A stretch of 64,000 bases of DNA, from positions 9,052,001 through 9,116,000 of the forward strand of contig NZ_CP107935.1 in NCBI RefSeq assembly GCF_036038375.1, read 5' to 3'. The notes beneath the pieces were generated by a model. That model made no database searches. It saw only the letters and a list, made by a program, of their open reading frames with translations, and was not told the origin of the DNA. Source of the DNA: Streptomyces sp. NBC_00414. Its GTDB lineage: Bacteria > Actinomycetota > Actinomycetes > Streptomycetales > Streptomycetaceae. This document shows, one piece after another, positions 53,458-61,815 of the stretch. Positions within the stretch are counted from its first letter, which is position 1. Each line of letters begins with the position of its first letter. Both the position numbers and the translations under genes were made by a program.

Positions 53458-53684
53458 CAGCGCGTCCGGACGGGTTCCCACGGGGACCGCCTCCGGGCTG
53501 CCGTCCGCTCGGGGCGACGCGGGGGATCGCCCCGAGCGGACGGGAAGGACTCAGCCGGGCCCTCCGGGCGCGTCGGCTCGCGACCGCCCGGGACCCACCC
53601 GGCGCTCCCGCCTCTCGCGCTCGCTGTCGCCGAGCGGTCGTCCGCTCCTTACAGTGGGCTGGAGTGCCGAGGAGGCGTACGCAC

Positions 53685-53930
53685 ATGGATCAAGAGCACA
53701 TCCTTGCCAGGATCACGGCGATGGTCGACAGCGAACGCGAGCTCCGGGACGCCCTGGCGTCCGGAAAGATCGACAGCGCGACCGAGCAGGAACGGCTCGG
53801 ACAGCTGGAGCGCGATCTCGACCAGTGCTGGGACCTGCTGCGTCAGCGGCGCGCGAAGTCCGAGTTCGGCGAGAACCCGGACGACGCGCGCGTACGGCCG
53901 TCACCGCAGGTCGAGGGCTACCAGAGCTGA
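53685..53930 (+). CDS. DUF2630-family small protein
   Basis: An 81-residue protein matching DUF2630: MDQEHILARITAMVDSERELRD, then LGQLERDLDQCWDLLRQRRAKSEFGENPDDARVRPSPQVEGYQS. It is probably a helical hairpin; function unknown. ATG nine bases after GGAGG. Confidence 0.88.
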   Translation: MDQEHILARITAMVDSERELRDALASGKIDSATEQERLGQLERDLDQCWDLLRQRRAKSEFGENPDDARVRPSPQVEGYQS

Positions 53931-53956
53931 GGGTCCGCCGGGGATCGCCCGGATGA

Positions 53957-54658
53957 TCAGGTCCCGGCGGGGACCAGGTCCAGTACCGGCCGCAGACCGT
54001 TCGGCCGATCGGTCACCGGCAGATGCTCGACGAAGTGCACCCCGCACCCCACGGCCGCGGCCCCGCCGTCCGCCAGCCGGTCGTCCCCGACCATCAGCGT
54101 GTCGCGCGGATCGGCCCCGAGCGCGTCGCACGCGGTCGCGAAGAGCCGGGCGTCCGGCTTTTGGACGCCGTGCTCGTACGACAGGACGTAGGTGCCCACA
54201 TACGCGTCGAGGCCGTGCTCCCGGAACACGGGCCGCAGATCCCAGCCGATGTTGCTGACCACGCCGACGGCGACCCCGCGGTCGCGAAGCGCGTGCAGTA
54301 CCTCCAACGCGTCGGCGTACGGACGCCAGGCCGCCGGGCTCATGTGCCGGTCGTACAGCGCGTCGTACAGCTCCGGAGCCGGCAGCTCCACCTGACGGCA
54401 GGCCCCGGTGTACGCGGCCCGGTGCAGCTCGGCGCTCTGGTCGCGGACGCCCCACAGCGCGGTCAGCTCCTCGGGCACCGGCCCCGGCTGCGGGGCCCCG
54501 CCGGGCAGCGCACCCGCCGCCTCCAGTTCCTTCGCCGTCCGGAGCAACTCCTGCTCCGGCAGGGCTGTTTCGGTCTCGGCCAGTACGGCGCGCAGCCAGG
54601 ACTCGGTGGATTCGATACGGAAGAGGGTTCCGGAGAAGTCGAACAACACGGCAGCCAT
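53957..54658 (-). CDS. HAD-family hydrolase
   Basis: A 233-residue HAD protein: motif I FDFSGTLFR with DxS in place of the usual DxD, motif II VVSNIGWDL, lysine in GVQKPDARLF and motif IV VGDDRLADGGAA. Having DxS instead of DxD is unusual at the general acid position and may indicate a dehalogenase-like or altered activity. The start could also be the GTG at 54676. Confidence 0.83.
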   Translation of the reverse strand: MAAVLFDFSGTLFRIESTESWLRAVLAETETALPEQELLRTAKELEAAGALPGGAPQPGPVPEELTALWGVRDQSAELHRAAYTGACRQVELPAPELYDALYDRHMSPAAWRPYADALEVLHALRDRGVAVGVVSNIGWDLRPVFREHGLDAYVGTYVLSYEHGVQKPDARLFATACDALGADPRDTLMVGDDRLADGGAAAVGCGVHFVEHLPVTDRPNGLRPVLDLVPAGT

Positions 54659-54788
54659 GCGGGGGAAGTTACCCACGGCGCAGTCCGGGTATGTCCTGCC
54701 GATCTCCTCCGTCCCTGGTCAGAGGTGGATCGGGCGGAGGAACCGTGTCGGCCGGGTGCCGTTTCATGCCGTAGGGTGGAGACATCGA

Positions 54789-54862
54789 CGCGGGGTGGAG
54801 CAGCTCGGTAGCTCGCTGGGCTCATAACCCAGAGGTCGCAGGTTCAAATCCTGTCCCCGCTA
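54789..54862 (+). tRNA. tRNA-fMet (initiator, anticodon CAT)
   Basis: 74 nt forming a cloverleaf: acceptor CGCGGGG/CCCCGCT with a C1-U72 mismatch, anticodon loop CTCATAA closed by three consecutive G-C pairs (GGG/CCC), and T-loop TTCAAAT. The 1-72 mismatch and GGG/CCC stem are the initiator marks. CCA is not encoded. Confidence 0.95.
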
Positions 54863-55017
54863 CTCGTTTCCGAGGGCCTGTGCGGCTGACGCCGCACAGG
54901 CCCTCGGCGCGTACCCGGACGCATGACGGCGTCGGGAACCATTGCGGATGATCTAGAGTTCCCGCACGCGGCGGTGAGAACGACCCGCCGCGCAGGAACT
55001 CGACTCAGGGGTGGGGA

Positions 55018-55869
55018 TTGATCACTTCGACATCTGCTGCGCTCTCGCGGCAGTACAGACCCTCGGCCGTGCGCCGCGCGGCCGCCGTGGTGGTGGCCGG
55101 GGGCATGGCGCTGGTGGGCGTGGGGCTCACGGCGCCGACCGCGCACGCGGCCGAGAGCGACATCTCGTTCTCGAACGTCGTGCTGAACAACGGCAAGCCC
55201 ATCGTCGTCGGCATCAGCGCCGAGGTCGAGGCGCCGTTGACGTACACGGTGAAGAGCAATGTGTCGCTCGACACCTGGTGGGTCGAGGCGTATCGCGGCA
55301 CCTACGGGACCGACGAGTACACGCTCGCGAACACCACGACCCAGTGGAGCTGCCGCCAGTCCTCCGCGGGCGGCTACACCTACCGCGACTGCGACGAGAC
55401 GATGACCATCGACCCCGACAGCATGCCGGGCGGCAATGGCAACAACCTCGTCAACGGTGACGCCGCCGTGTGGAAGACCGTCGGCACGGGGATCAAGAAG
55501 AACGGTGGTTACGACCACGACCAGCTCTCGGCGACGGTCCGTCTCCAGCGTGCCTCGCGCATCCAGAGCGCGAACGCGACTCCGGAGCCTGTCGCCAAGG
55601 GCGGGACGATCACCGTCACCGGCACCGTGCAGCGCGCCAACTGGAGCAAGCACCGCTACGACAACTACGGCGGCCGATCGGTGAAGCTGCAGTTCAAGCC
55701 CACCGGCTCCAGCACCTACACCACGGTCAAGTCGGTGACCGCCAGCGGTACCGGCCACCTGAAGACCACGGTGACCGCCTCGCAGGACGGCACATGGCGC
55801 TGGCGCTACAGCGGCAACACCACGACCGGCGCCGCCAACTCCTCCGGTGACCACGTAGACGTGAACTGA
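55018..55869 (+). CDS. Secreted beta-rich protein of unknown function
   Basis: A 283-residue exported protein. Signal peptide: PSAVRRAAAVVVAGGMALVGVGLTAPTAHA. The mature protein has a beta-sandwich look, with an N-terminal region (ISFSNVVLNNGKPIVVGI ... CRQSSAGGYTYRDCDETMTI) and a C-terminal Ig-like domain (VTGTVQRANWSKHRY, KLQFKPTGSSTYTTVKSVTASGTGHLKTTVTASQDGTWRWRY). This resembles streptomycete calcium-binding/surface proteins, but no catalytic motif is seen. TTG start after a G-rich site. The tRNA lies upstream. Confidence 0.8.
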   Translation: MITSTSAALSRQYRPSAVRRAAAVVVAGGMALVGVGLTAPTAHAAESDISFSNVVLNNGKPIVVGISAEVEAPLTYTVKSNVSLDTWWVEAYRGTYGTDEYTLANTTTQWSCRQSSAGGYTYRDCDETMTIDPDSMPGGNGNNLVNGDAAVWKTVGTGIKKNGGYDHDQLSATVRLQRASRIQSANATPEPVAKGGTITVTGTVQRANWSKHRYDNYGGRSVKLQFKPTGSSTYTTVKSVTASGTGHLKTTVTASQDGTWRWRYSGNTTTGAANSSGDHVDVN

Positions 55870-55894
55870 GTTTCCCGCGCGCAGCCCGGACAGC

Positions 55895-55920
55895 GAAGGC
55901 CCCGCTCCGGCGGGGCCTTC
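55895..55920. terminator. Bidirectional terminator after secreted protein gene
   Basis: GAAGGCCCCG at 55895-55904 pairs with CGGGGCCTTC at 55911-55920 around a CTCCGG loop, between convergent genes. Confidence 0.85.
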
Positions 55921-55957
55921 CGCACGCTGTTCCGCCGGCTGCCGGAGCGTGCCGACC

Positions 55958-56434
55958 TCATGCGTGCGGCTCCGCCGTGGGCGGCAGCGGACCCAGGACG
56001 GGGTTGGTCAGATGCTGGTAGATGATCGAGGTGCGGAAGCCGATGATCTCGCGGCGGTTGGTGAACTCCTCCAGGAGAAAGGCGTGCAGGCGGTCTATGT
56101 CCTGGGCGGTGACATGGACGAGGAAGTCGTCGCTACCGGTCATCGTGTAGACGGAGACGACTTCCGGCAGCCGGCTCACCGACTGCTCGAAGGCGGTGAC
56201 GACATCCCGGCGCAGGGGGCGCACCTGCGTGAACACCATGGCCTGGACCGAGCGGTTGAGGGCCTTGAGGGACACCTGGGCGCGGTAGCCCTGGATGATG
56301 CCGCGTCTCTGCAGCAGCCTGGTGCGTTCCAGGCACGTCGACGGGGCGATGCCGAGCTTCTCGGCCAGGGCACGGTTCGACTGCCGACCGTCGGCCTGCA
56401 GTTCGCGCACGATCGCCGTATCAAGTTCGTCCAC
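55958..56434 (-). CDS. Lrp/AsnC-family regulator
   Basis: A 158-residue feast/famine regulator: DELDTAIVRELQADGRQSNRALAEKLGIAPSTCLERTRLLQRRGII as HTH, and MTGSDDFLVHVTAQD in the effector domain. The GTG at 56434 has GGAGG five bases upstream; the GTG at 56446 overlaps that site. It is divergent from an amino acid dehydrogenase and probably controls it. Confidence 0.92.
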   Translation of the reverse strand: MDELDTAIVRELQADGRQSNRALAEKLGIAPSTCLERTRLLQRRGIIQGYRAQVSLKALNRSVQAMVFTQVRPLRRDVVTAFEQSVSRLPEVVSVYTMTGSDDFLVHVTAQDIDRLHAFLLEEFTNRREIIGFRTSIIYQHLTNPVLGPLPPTAEPHA

Positions 56435-56457
56435 GGCTTCCTCCACTGTCCAGATCC

Positions 56458-56470
56458 CGAATTAAATTCG
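56458..56470. promoter_or_regulatory. Palindrome between Lrp and amino acid dehydrogenase genes
   Basis: CGAATT-A-AATTCG is a perfect 6-bp inverted repeat in an unusually AT-rich block of the 79-bp divergent gap, well placed for an Lrp operator. Confidence 0.65.
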
Positions 56471-56513
56471 GTGCAACTACCGGTGCTCCGCGCGTCAGCC
56501 TAGCTTCGGCCGC

Positions 56514-57572
56514 ATGAGCCAAGCATTCGCACATGAAGAGGTCGTTGTCCGCCGCGGACGCCGCTCCGGCCTGCCGCTGATCGTCGCGGTCCACTCCCGG
56601 GCCCTGGGCCCGGCGGTCGGCGGCTGCAGGATGCGCCGCTACGACACCTGGCGGGACGGACTGACCGACGCGCTGCGCCTGTCGGAGGCGATGACGTACA
56701 AGGCCGCGGTGGCGGGCCTGGACTTCGGCGGCGGCAAGAGCGTGATCGCCCTGGACCGGGACACCGAACTCACCCCGGAACTGCGGGAGGCCGCACTGGA
56801 GGACCTGGGCGAGCTGGTCGCCTCCTTCGACGGCTCCTACCGCACCGGCCCCGACGTCGGCACCGGCCCGCAGGACATGGTGGTCCTGCGGCGCTTCTCG
56901 CCGTACGCGTACTGCGCGCCAGAGGAGCACGGCGGCACCGGCGACTCCGGCGGCCCCACCGCCACCGGGGTGCTGGCCGCACTGCGGGCCGGCGCCCGGC
57001 ATGTCTTCGGCGACGCCTCCTGCACCGGCAGGACGGTGGTCGTCAGCGGGTACGGGTCGGTCGGCAGCCGGGTCGCCGCGGGCCTCGCCGCCGAGGGCGC
57101 GCACGTCGTGGTGTCGGACGTCGACCGGTCCCGCAAGGACGCCGCGCTGGCGAGCGGCCACGGGTGGGTCGAGCCCGGTCGGGCACTGTCGGCGCCGGCC
57201 GACATTCTCGTTCCGGCCGCCGTCGGAGGGGTGTTCGACGAAGCGAGCGTTCCCCGGCTCACCGCTCCGCTGGTCGTCGGACCGGCCAACAACCAGCTTG
57301 CCGAGGAGCCGATCGCCGACGTCCTCGCGGAGCGCGGCATCGTCTGGGTGCCGGACTACGTGGCCGGCGCCGGAGGCATCGCCTACACCCTCGGCCGGGA
57401 GTCGGACGGCTACAGCCACGAGGCCGCCCTGGACCGGGTGGAGGGCATCGGCGACACCGTCACCCACATCCTCGACCTCGCGCGCACGACCGGCGTCACC
57501 CCGCTGCGGGCCGCCCGGCAGATCGCCGAGCACCGCCTCGCCCTGGCCGCCTCCCGGGCGCAACCCGCCTGA
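56514..57572 (+). CDS. Leu/Val/Phe dehydrogenase-family enzyme
   Basis: A 352-residue amino acid dehydrogenase. The catalytic-lysine region reads YKAAVAGLDFGGGKSVI (GxxxGGGK), TGPDVGTGPQDM is conserved, and VVVSGYGSVGSRVAAGLAAEGAHVVVSDVD is the NAD-binding domain; ANNQLAEEP lies near the end. It reversibly deaminates branched-chain or aromatic amino acids. No ribosome site is strong, but the ATG is adjacent to the divergent promoter. Regulation by the divergent Lrp protein is inferred. Confidence 0.9.
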   Translation: MSQAFAHEEVVVRRGRRSGLPLIVAVHSRALGPAVGGCRMRRYDTWRDGLTDALRLSEAMTYKAAVAGLDFGGGKSVIALDRDTELTPELREAALEDLGELVASFDGSYRTGPDVGTGPQDMVVLRRFSPYAYCAPEEHGGTGDSGGPTATGVLAALRAGARHVFGDASCTGRTVVVSGYGSVGSRVAAGLAAEGAHVVVSDVDRSRKDAALASGHGWVEPGRALSAPADILVPAAVGGVFDEASVPRLTAPLVVGPANNQLAEEPIADVLAERGIVWVPDYVAGAGGIAYTLGRESDGYSHEAALDRVEGIGDTVTHILDLARTTGVTPLRAARQIAEHRLALAASRAQPA

Positions 57573-57617
57573 CGGCCGGGGCAGGGCCACGGCCACGGCT
57601 GACGGGTGCGGTCGGCC

Positions 57618-57681
57618 GGCGTGCCGGGTGACGGGTCAAGGGCTGACGGTGGTGTCGGGCGGCGTGCCGGGTGACGGGTCA
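57618..57681. repeat. 21-bp direct repeat downstream of dehydrogenase
   Basis: GGCGTGCCGGGTGACGGGTCA occurs at 57618-57638 and 57661-57681, 43 bp apart. The second copy overlaps the last codon of the HxlR gene. Confidence 0.9.
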
Positions 57682-58077
57682 GGTGGCGGACGGACCCTCT
57701 CGCGCCGCCTCCTCCGCTGCTTCCCTCGCCGCCTCCTGGAAGTCGACGATGGCCTGGCCGTGCGACCTCGCCCAGTCCGTCAGGGCGGCGATGGGTTCGA
57801 CGAGTGTCCGGCCGAGGTCGGTCAGGCTGTACTCGACCCGCGGGGGCGCCTCGGCATACGCGCGGCGGTCGACAAGACCGTAACCCTGGAGGCGGCGCAG
57901 TGTCTGGGTGAGCACCTTGCGCGAGACGCCGCCCACGAGGTCGACGAGTTCGCCGTGCCGGCACGGTCCGAGACTGAGCGCGAACACCACGACGGCGGCC
58001 CACTTGTCGGTGATGATCTCGATCGCCAGCCGGGCGGGGCAGTCGGCCAGGAAGACGTCACCTGCCGAGTTGGTCAT
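57679..58077 (-). CDS. HxlR-family transcriptional regulator
   Basis: A 132-residue winged-helix regulator: DCPARLAIEIITDKWAAVVVFALSLGPCRHGELVDLVGGVSRKVLTQTLRRLQGYGLVDRRAYAEAPPRVEYSLTDLG. The single N-terminal Cys is the position used for thiol sensing in this family. Divergent from the alpha/beta hydrolase at 58154 with a 76-bp gap. Confidence 0.92.
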   Translation of the reverse strand: MTNSAGDVFLADCPARLAIEIITDKWAAVVVFALSLGPCRHGELVDLVGGVSRKVLTQTLRRLQGYGLVDRRAYAEAPPRVEYSLTDLGRTLVEPIAALTDWARSHGQAIVDFQEAAREAAEEAAREGPSAT

Positions 58078-58086
58078 GGGCCGAAG

Positions 58087-58104
58087 GTTACCAACAGGTT
58101 CCTG
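58087..58104. promoter_or_regulatory. Possible HxlR operator
   Basis: GGTTACC-AACA-GGTTCC lies 10 bp before the HxlR start in the divergent gap, with two similar heptamers. The match to known sites is weak. Confidence 0.35.
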
Positions 58105-58153
58105 TCGGCTCAGTAGCGTCGATGACCGACCACCACGTGCAGGGAGACACATC

Positions 58154-58939
58154 ATGAGTACGCCGAACACGAGCACGGACACGAACACGTCGATCACGCC
58201 GAACACGCCGAACACGCCGACCTACGTGCTTGTCCACGGTGCCTGGCACAGCGGGCGGGCCTGGGACCGGGTGGTCCCGCTGCTGACCCGGGCCGGGCAC
58301 CGGGTGTTCGCGCCGTCGCTGACCGGCCACGGGGACAAGGCGCATCTGCTCGGCCCCGAGGTGGGACTCGACACCCACGTCGACGACGTCGTCGACCTCC
58401 TGACGGAGGAGGACCTCACCGACGTGGTGCTGGTCGGGCACAGCTACGCCGGGATGGTCGTCTCCTCGGTGGCCGACCGGGTGCCGGAGCGGCTCGCGGG
58501 GCTGGTCTACCTCGACGCGATGGTGCCGACCGACGGTGAGACCGTCGTCGACGTGATGCCCGTGACCCAGTTCCTGATCGACCTCGCCGCCGGTTCCGAT
58601 ACTCCCTGGCGCATCCCTCCGATGCCCGAAACGCCGTCGCCCGGCGGGCTGTTCGGAGTCACCGACCCGGCGGACGTCGCATGGCTGCGCACGCTGGTGT
58701 CGGACGAGTCGGTGGGCTGCTTCCAGCAGCCGGTCCGGCTGGACAACCCCGCCGCGGACGCGCTTCCCCGGACGCACATCCACTGCGTCGGCAGTGAGCC
58801 CGAGGGTTTCGTCCGCAGAGCCGTCCCCGCGACACAGCCCAACGGCAGCCCGGCACAGGTGTGGGAGCTGCGGAGCGGTCACGACTGCATGGTCACCGTG
58901 CCGGCCGAACTGGCCGAGCTTCTGCTCAAGGCGGCCTGA
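58154..58939 (+). CDS. Alpha/beta hydrolase
   Basis: A 261-residue esterase-like protein: oxyanion segment YVLVHGAWHSGRAW, nucleophile elbow GHSYAG, and C-terminal GHDCM with the catalytic His. The N-terminus is a Thr/Asn/Pro low-complexity tail (NTSTDTNTSITPNTPNTP) from short DNA repeats. ATG at 58154 after GGGAGAC. Likely controlled by the divergent HxlR protein; substrate unknown. Confidence 0.88.
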   Translation: MSTPNTSTDTNTSITPNTPNTPTYVLVHGAWHSGRAWDRVVPLLTRAGHRVFAPSLTGHGDKAHLLGPEVGLDTHVDDVVDLLTEEDLTDVVLVGHSYAGMVVSSVADRVPERLAGLVYLDAMVPTDGETVVDVMPVTQFLIDLAAGSDTPWRIPPMPETPSPGGLFGVTDPADVAWLRTLVSDESVGCFQQPVRLDNPAADALPRTHIHCVGSEPEGFVRRAVPATQPNGSPAQVWELRSGHDCMVTVPAELAELLLKAA

Positions 58940-58976
58940 CGCGACCGGTCGTCCCGGCTCGACCGGTCGTCCGGGC

Positions 58977-60365
58977 TCAGCCGATCGTGACGACCCGCGC
59001 CCACGTCGGCGGAGTGTCCGGGACGTAGTCGGGGTCCTCCTCGTCCACGGCGGAGGCATGGCGGGGGAAGAGACCGACGACCGTACGGCAGGGCGGTGGC
59101 GCGGAGGGCCAGGGGGTCTGGCCGTCCGTGAGGGCGACGATCACGTCGGGGCGCGGGCGGGAGCGCAGTGCCCGGGCGAAACCGGAGCGCAGGTCGGTGC
59201 CCCCGCCGCCGACCAGCTCGATGTTCTCCGCGCGGCAGAGCGGGACGGCGACCCCGGCCGCCGCGTCGCAGGAGATCACCGAGACCAGGTCGCGCCGCCC
59301 GCCCACCGCCCGTGAGATCGCCGCGACCTCCAGCAACGCGCTGCCCAGTTCGGCGTCGCTCACCGACCCGGAGGTGTCGATCACGACGCAGACACTGGGC
59401 GGCGTACGGCGCAGGCTCGGCAGCACCACCCCGGGGACACTGGCCGAGCGACGGGACGGCCGCCGGTAGCTGTGGTTCTCGCCCGCGCCCGGCGCACCCG
59501 CCGCCGAGCGCACCGCCGCGCCCAGCAACTGCCGCCACGGCTGCGGCGGTTGGAACGCGTCGTCCGCCCAACGGCGCCACCCTTCCGGCGCCTCGCCCGG
59601 CCGGCCCTTGATGCCCTCCGCGACCCGGAAGCGGACCGCGTCCTGTTGCTGCCTGCTCAGCCCGTGCGCTCCGTCGGGACCCAGTTCCCACGGCCGGCTC
59701 TGCCCGTCGGCACCACTGCCGCAGTCCAGCCAGGCCAAATCCGGGGCGAGCCCCGACATCGACGCCCGCCCCAGGTACTCCTCCATCAGCAGCCCCTCGG
59801 GCAGCCCCAGCAGTGAAGGAAGCACCACTCCGGCAGGCTGCGGCAGGCCGTCACCGTAGATGTCGTCATTGATCTCGAAGTCCGCGGCGATGTTCCGGCG
59901 CAACCGCTCGCCCGGCCCGTACTCCTCGTGCTGCCGCGCGTACCGCGCACCCCTCCCATGGTGGTCCCGGAGCAGATGGGAGACCTCGTGCACCCAGACG
60001 CCCGCCAGCTCCTCCATCGGCATGCGCGCCACGAAGCCGGGAGAGACATAGCAACGCCAGTGCGCGTCCACCGCCATCGTCGGCACCGACCGGTCCTCCA
60101 CCACATGCAGGGCGAAGAGCGCGCCGGCGAGATAGGGGCGTACCTTCACCGCGTGCAGGCGGGCGGCCAGCAACTTCTCCATGTCCAGCGGGAGTCCGGC
60201 CCCACCGGCCGGCCCACCGGAGCCGGCGGGTGGTGGGTTCGGGAGGGCGGCCCGCACCGGGCGCGGCGGCGCGGGCCGGGGCATCGGACGGGGCATCGGA
60301 CGCGGCCGGGCGTGCGACCGCGGCTGGGGCGGCGGAGGCTTCGGGGTCCTCGGGGTGCCCGTCAT
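58977..60365 (-). CDS. VWA-like/metallopeptidase-type protein (DUF2201-like)
   Basis: A 462-residue protein with two parts: a zinc-protease-like half with HEVSH at 126-130 and a downstream acidic ADFEIND near 161-167, and a C-terminal VWA-like domain with the MIDAS motif DTSGS at 330-334 and later GGTDLRSGF and TDGQT. The first 55 residues are proline/arginine-rich. The start overlaps the stop of the MoxR gene by ATGA. The pairing of a MoxR AAA+ ATPase with a VWA protein is a recurrent chaperone/activation module; the partner it acts on is unknown. Confidence 0.85.
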   Translation of the reverse strand: MTGTPRTPKPPPPQPRSHARPRPMPRPMPRPAPPRPVRAALPNPPPAGSGGPAGGAGLPLDMEKLLAARLHAVKVRPYLAGALFALHVVEDRSVPTMAVDAHWRCYVSPGFVARMPMEELAGVWVHEVSHLLRDHHGRGARYARQHEEYGPGERLRRNIAADFEINDDIYGDGLPQPAGVVLPSLLGLPEGLLMEEYLGRASMSGLAPDLAWLDCGSGADGQSRPWELGPDGAHGLSRQQQDAVRFRVAEGIKGRPGEAPEGWRRWADDAFQPPQPWRQLLGAAVRSAAGAPGAGENHSYRRPSRRSASVPGVVLPSLRRTPPSVCVVIDTSGSVSDAELGSALLEVAAISRAVGGRRDLVSVISCDAAAGVAVPLCRAENIELVGGGGTDLRSGFARALRSRPRPDVIVALTDGQTPWPSAPPPCRTVVGLFPRHASAVDEEDPDYVPDTPPTWARVVTIG

Positions 60366-61669
60366 CGGCGTGTTCCCGCCGTGCGCCCGGCAGCCGCCGC
60401 GACCCGCTCCACCGACCGGTCCGCCCGCAGGGCGAGACCGATGACCCCGGCCAGCCGGTCCATCGACTCCGGCACCTCCCAGTCGTCGCGCCGCAGCGAG
60501 GCCAGTGCCGTCGCCGGGGCGACCAGCAGGTCCGCGGTGCCGGTCTCCAGCGCCCGGACCAGCACGGCCCAGCCCGCCTCCCACCGCTCCCGTTCCGGCC
60601 GCGCTCCGACGACGGCCACCACCGCCTCCAGCGCCGCTTGCCGGAGGTCGCCCCGCTCCGGCAGTTCGGCGGCGGCCGGATCGGCGAGCAGCGTCTCCGG
60701 GTCCGGCAGGTCCATCCGGTCCAGATGGGCGAGGAGTTCGAGCCCCGGACCGTCGCCCACCGCTCCCCGTACGAGCAGGGCCAGTACCTCGCGGGAGACC
60801 GAGGCCGCCGTACCGAAGGCCAGCAGCGTCAAGGCGGCGTCCCAGCTGCGGGGCGAGGGCCAGGCACCACCGCGCCGGGTCTCGGTGCTAGGCAGCCGGT
60901 GGATCAGGGTCGGCCGCGCGGTCAGGAAGCCGCAGACCGCGCGCCGGGAGAACGCCACCGCCTCCGGCAGCAACTCCGGGTCCAGACGTGGTGGTTCGGC
61001 CCGCGGCCACACGCCGCCCAGTCCACGTACCACCACCTCCTGGTCGTGCACCCAGTACAGGTGCACGAAACGGTTGGCCAGCGGCGGGCTCAGCTCCCAG
61101 CCGTCCGCCGCGGAAGCACGCGGATTGGCCGCGGCCACGATCCGTACGCCCGGCGGCAGTTGGAGCGCACCGACACGTCGCTCCAGGACGACCCGGAGCA
61201 GCGCCGCCTGAACGGCCGGGGTGGCGGTGGAGAGTTCGTCCAGGAAGAGGAGCCCGCGGCCGGCTCGTACGAGCTCCACGGCCCACTGCGGCGGTGCCAT
61301 CGGCACGCCCTGCACCGCAGGGTCCTCGCCCACGATGGGCAGTCCGGAGAAGTCGGACGGCTCATGGACGCTGGCGATCACGGTAGTCAGCGGCAGGTCG
61401 AGAGAGGCGGCGAGCTGGGTCAGGGCCGCGGTCTTGCCGATACCCGGCTCACCCCAGAGCAGCACGGGCAGGTCCGCCGCCACGGCCAGGGTGAGCGCTT
61501 CGAGCTGCTCGTCGGGGCGCGGCTCGGTGGTGGTCGTACGCAGGAGGGCCAGGAGGCCGTCGGCGAGGGCGAGACGGGTGTCCGTACCCGCTCCCGATCC
61601 GTAGACGGGTAGGGGCAGGGGGGTGCCGTCGGTCGGGACCGGGGCGGGCCGGAGGGTGCTGGTGTTCAT
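60362..61669 (-). CDS. MoxR-type AAA+ ATPase
   Basis: A 435-residue AAA+ protein: Walker A GEPGIGKT at 73-80, Walker B LLFLDE at 140-145, sensor 1 asparagine in AAANP (near 182), followed by LSPPLANRFVHLYW with the arginine finger. The N-terminal 60 residues are proline-rich. It belongs to the MoxR clade that works with VWA proteins. The ATG at 61669 has AGGTG six bases upstream. It lies between the unknown protein and the VWA/peptidase gene, with coupling to the latter. Confidence 0.9.
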   Translation of the reverse strand: MNTSTLRPAPVPTDGTPLPLPVYGSGAGTDTRLALADGLLALLRTTTTEPRPDEQLEALTLAVAADLPVLLWGEPGIGKTAALTQLAASLDLPLTTVIASVHEPSDFSGLPIVGEDPAVQGVPMAPPQWAVELVRAGRGLLFLDELSTATPAVQAALLRVVLERRVGALQLPPGVRIVAAANPRASAADGWELSPPLANRFVHLYWVHDQEVVVRGLGGVWPRAEPPRLDPELLPEAVAFSRRAVCGFLTARPTLIHRLPSTETRRGGAWPSPRSWDAALTLLAFGTAASVSREVLALLVRGAVGDGPGLELLAHLDRMDLPDPETLLADPAAAELPERGDLRQAALEAVVAVVGARPERERWEAGWAVLVRALETGTADLLVAPATALASLRRDDWEVPESMDRLAGVIGLALRADRSVERVAAAAGRTAGTRR

Positions 61670-61815
61670 GGGCATCACCTGGAGGGGGATGAGGGGACGG
61701 GGAAGGCCGTCCCGGAGGGCAAGGGGGCATGGGGCATGGAGACGTGCGGCGCGGGATGCGCGAAAGAGGAGCGGAACACGCAATGGGGGAACGGGACTTC
61801 GGTGGGGATCGCCTG

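Noticed and set aside
54789..54862. Attachment site or integrated element at the tRNA gene
   Set aside because: No integrase, no duplicated tRNA 3' end and no composition change nearby.
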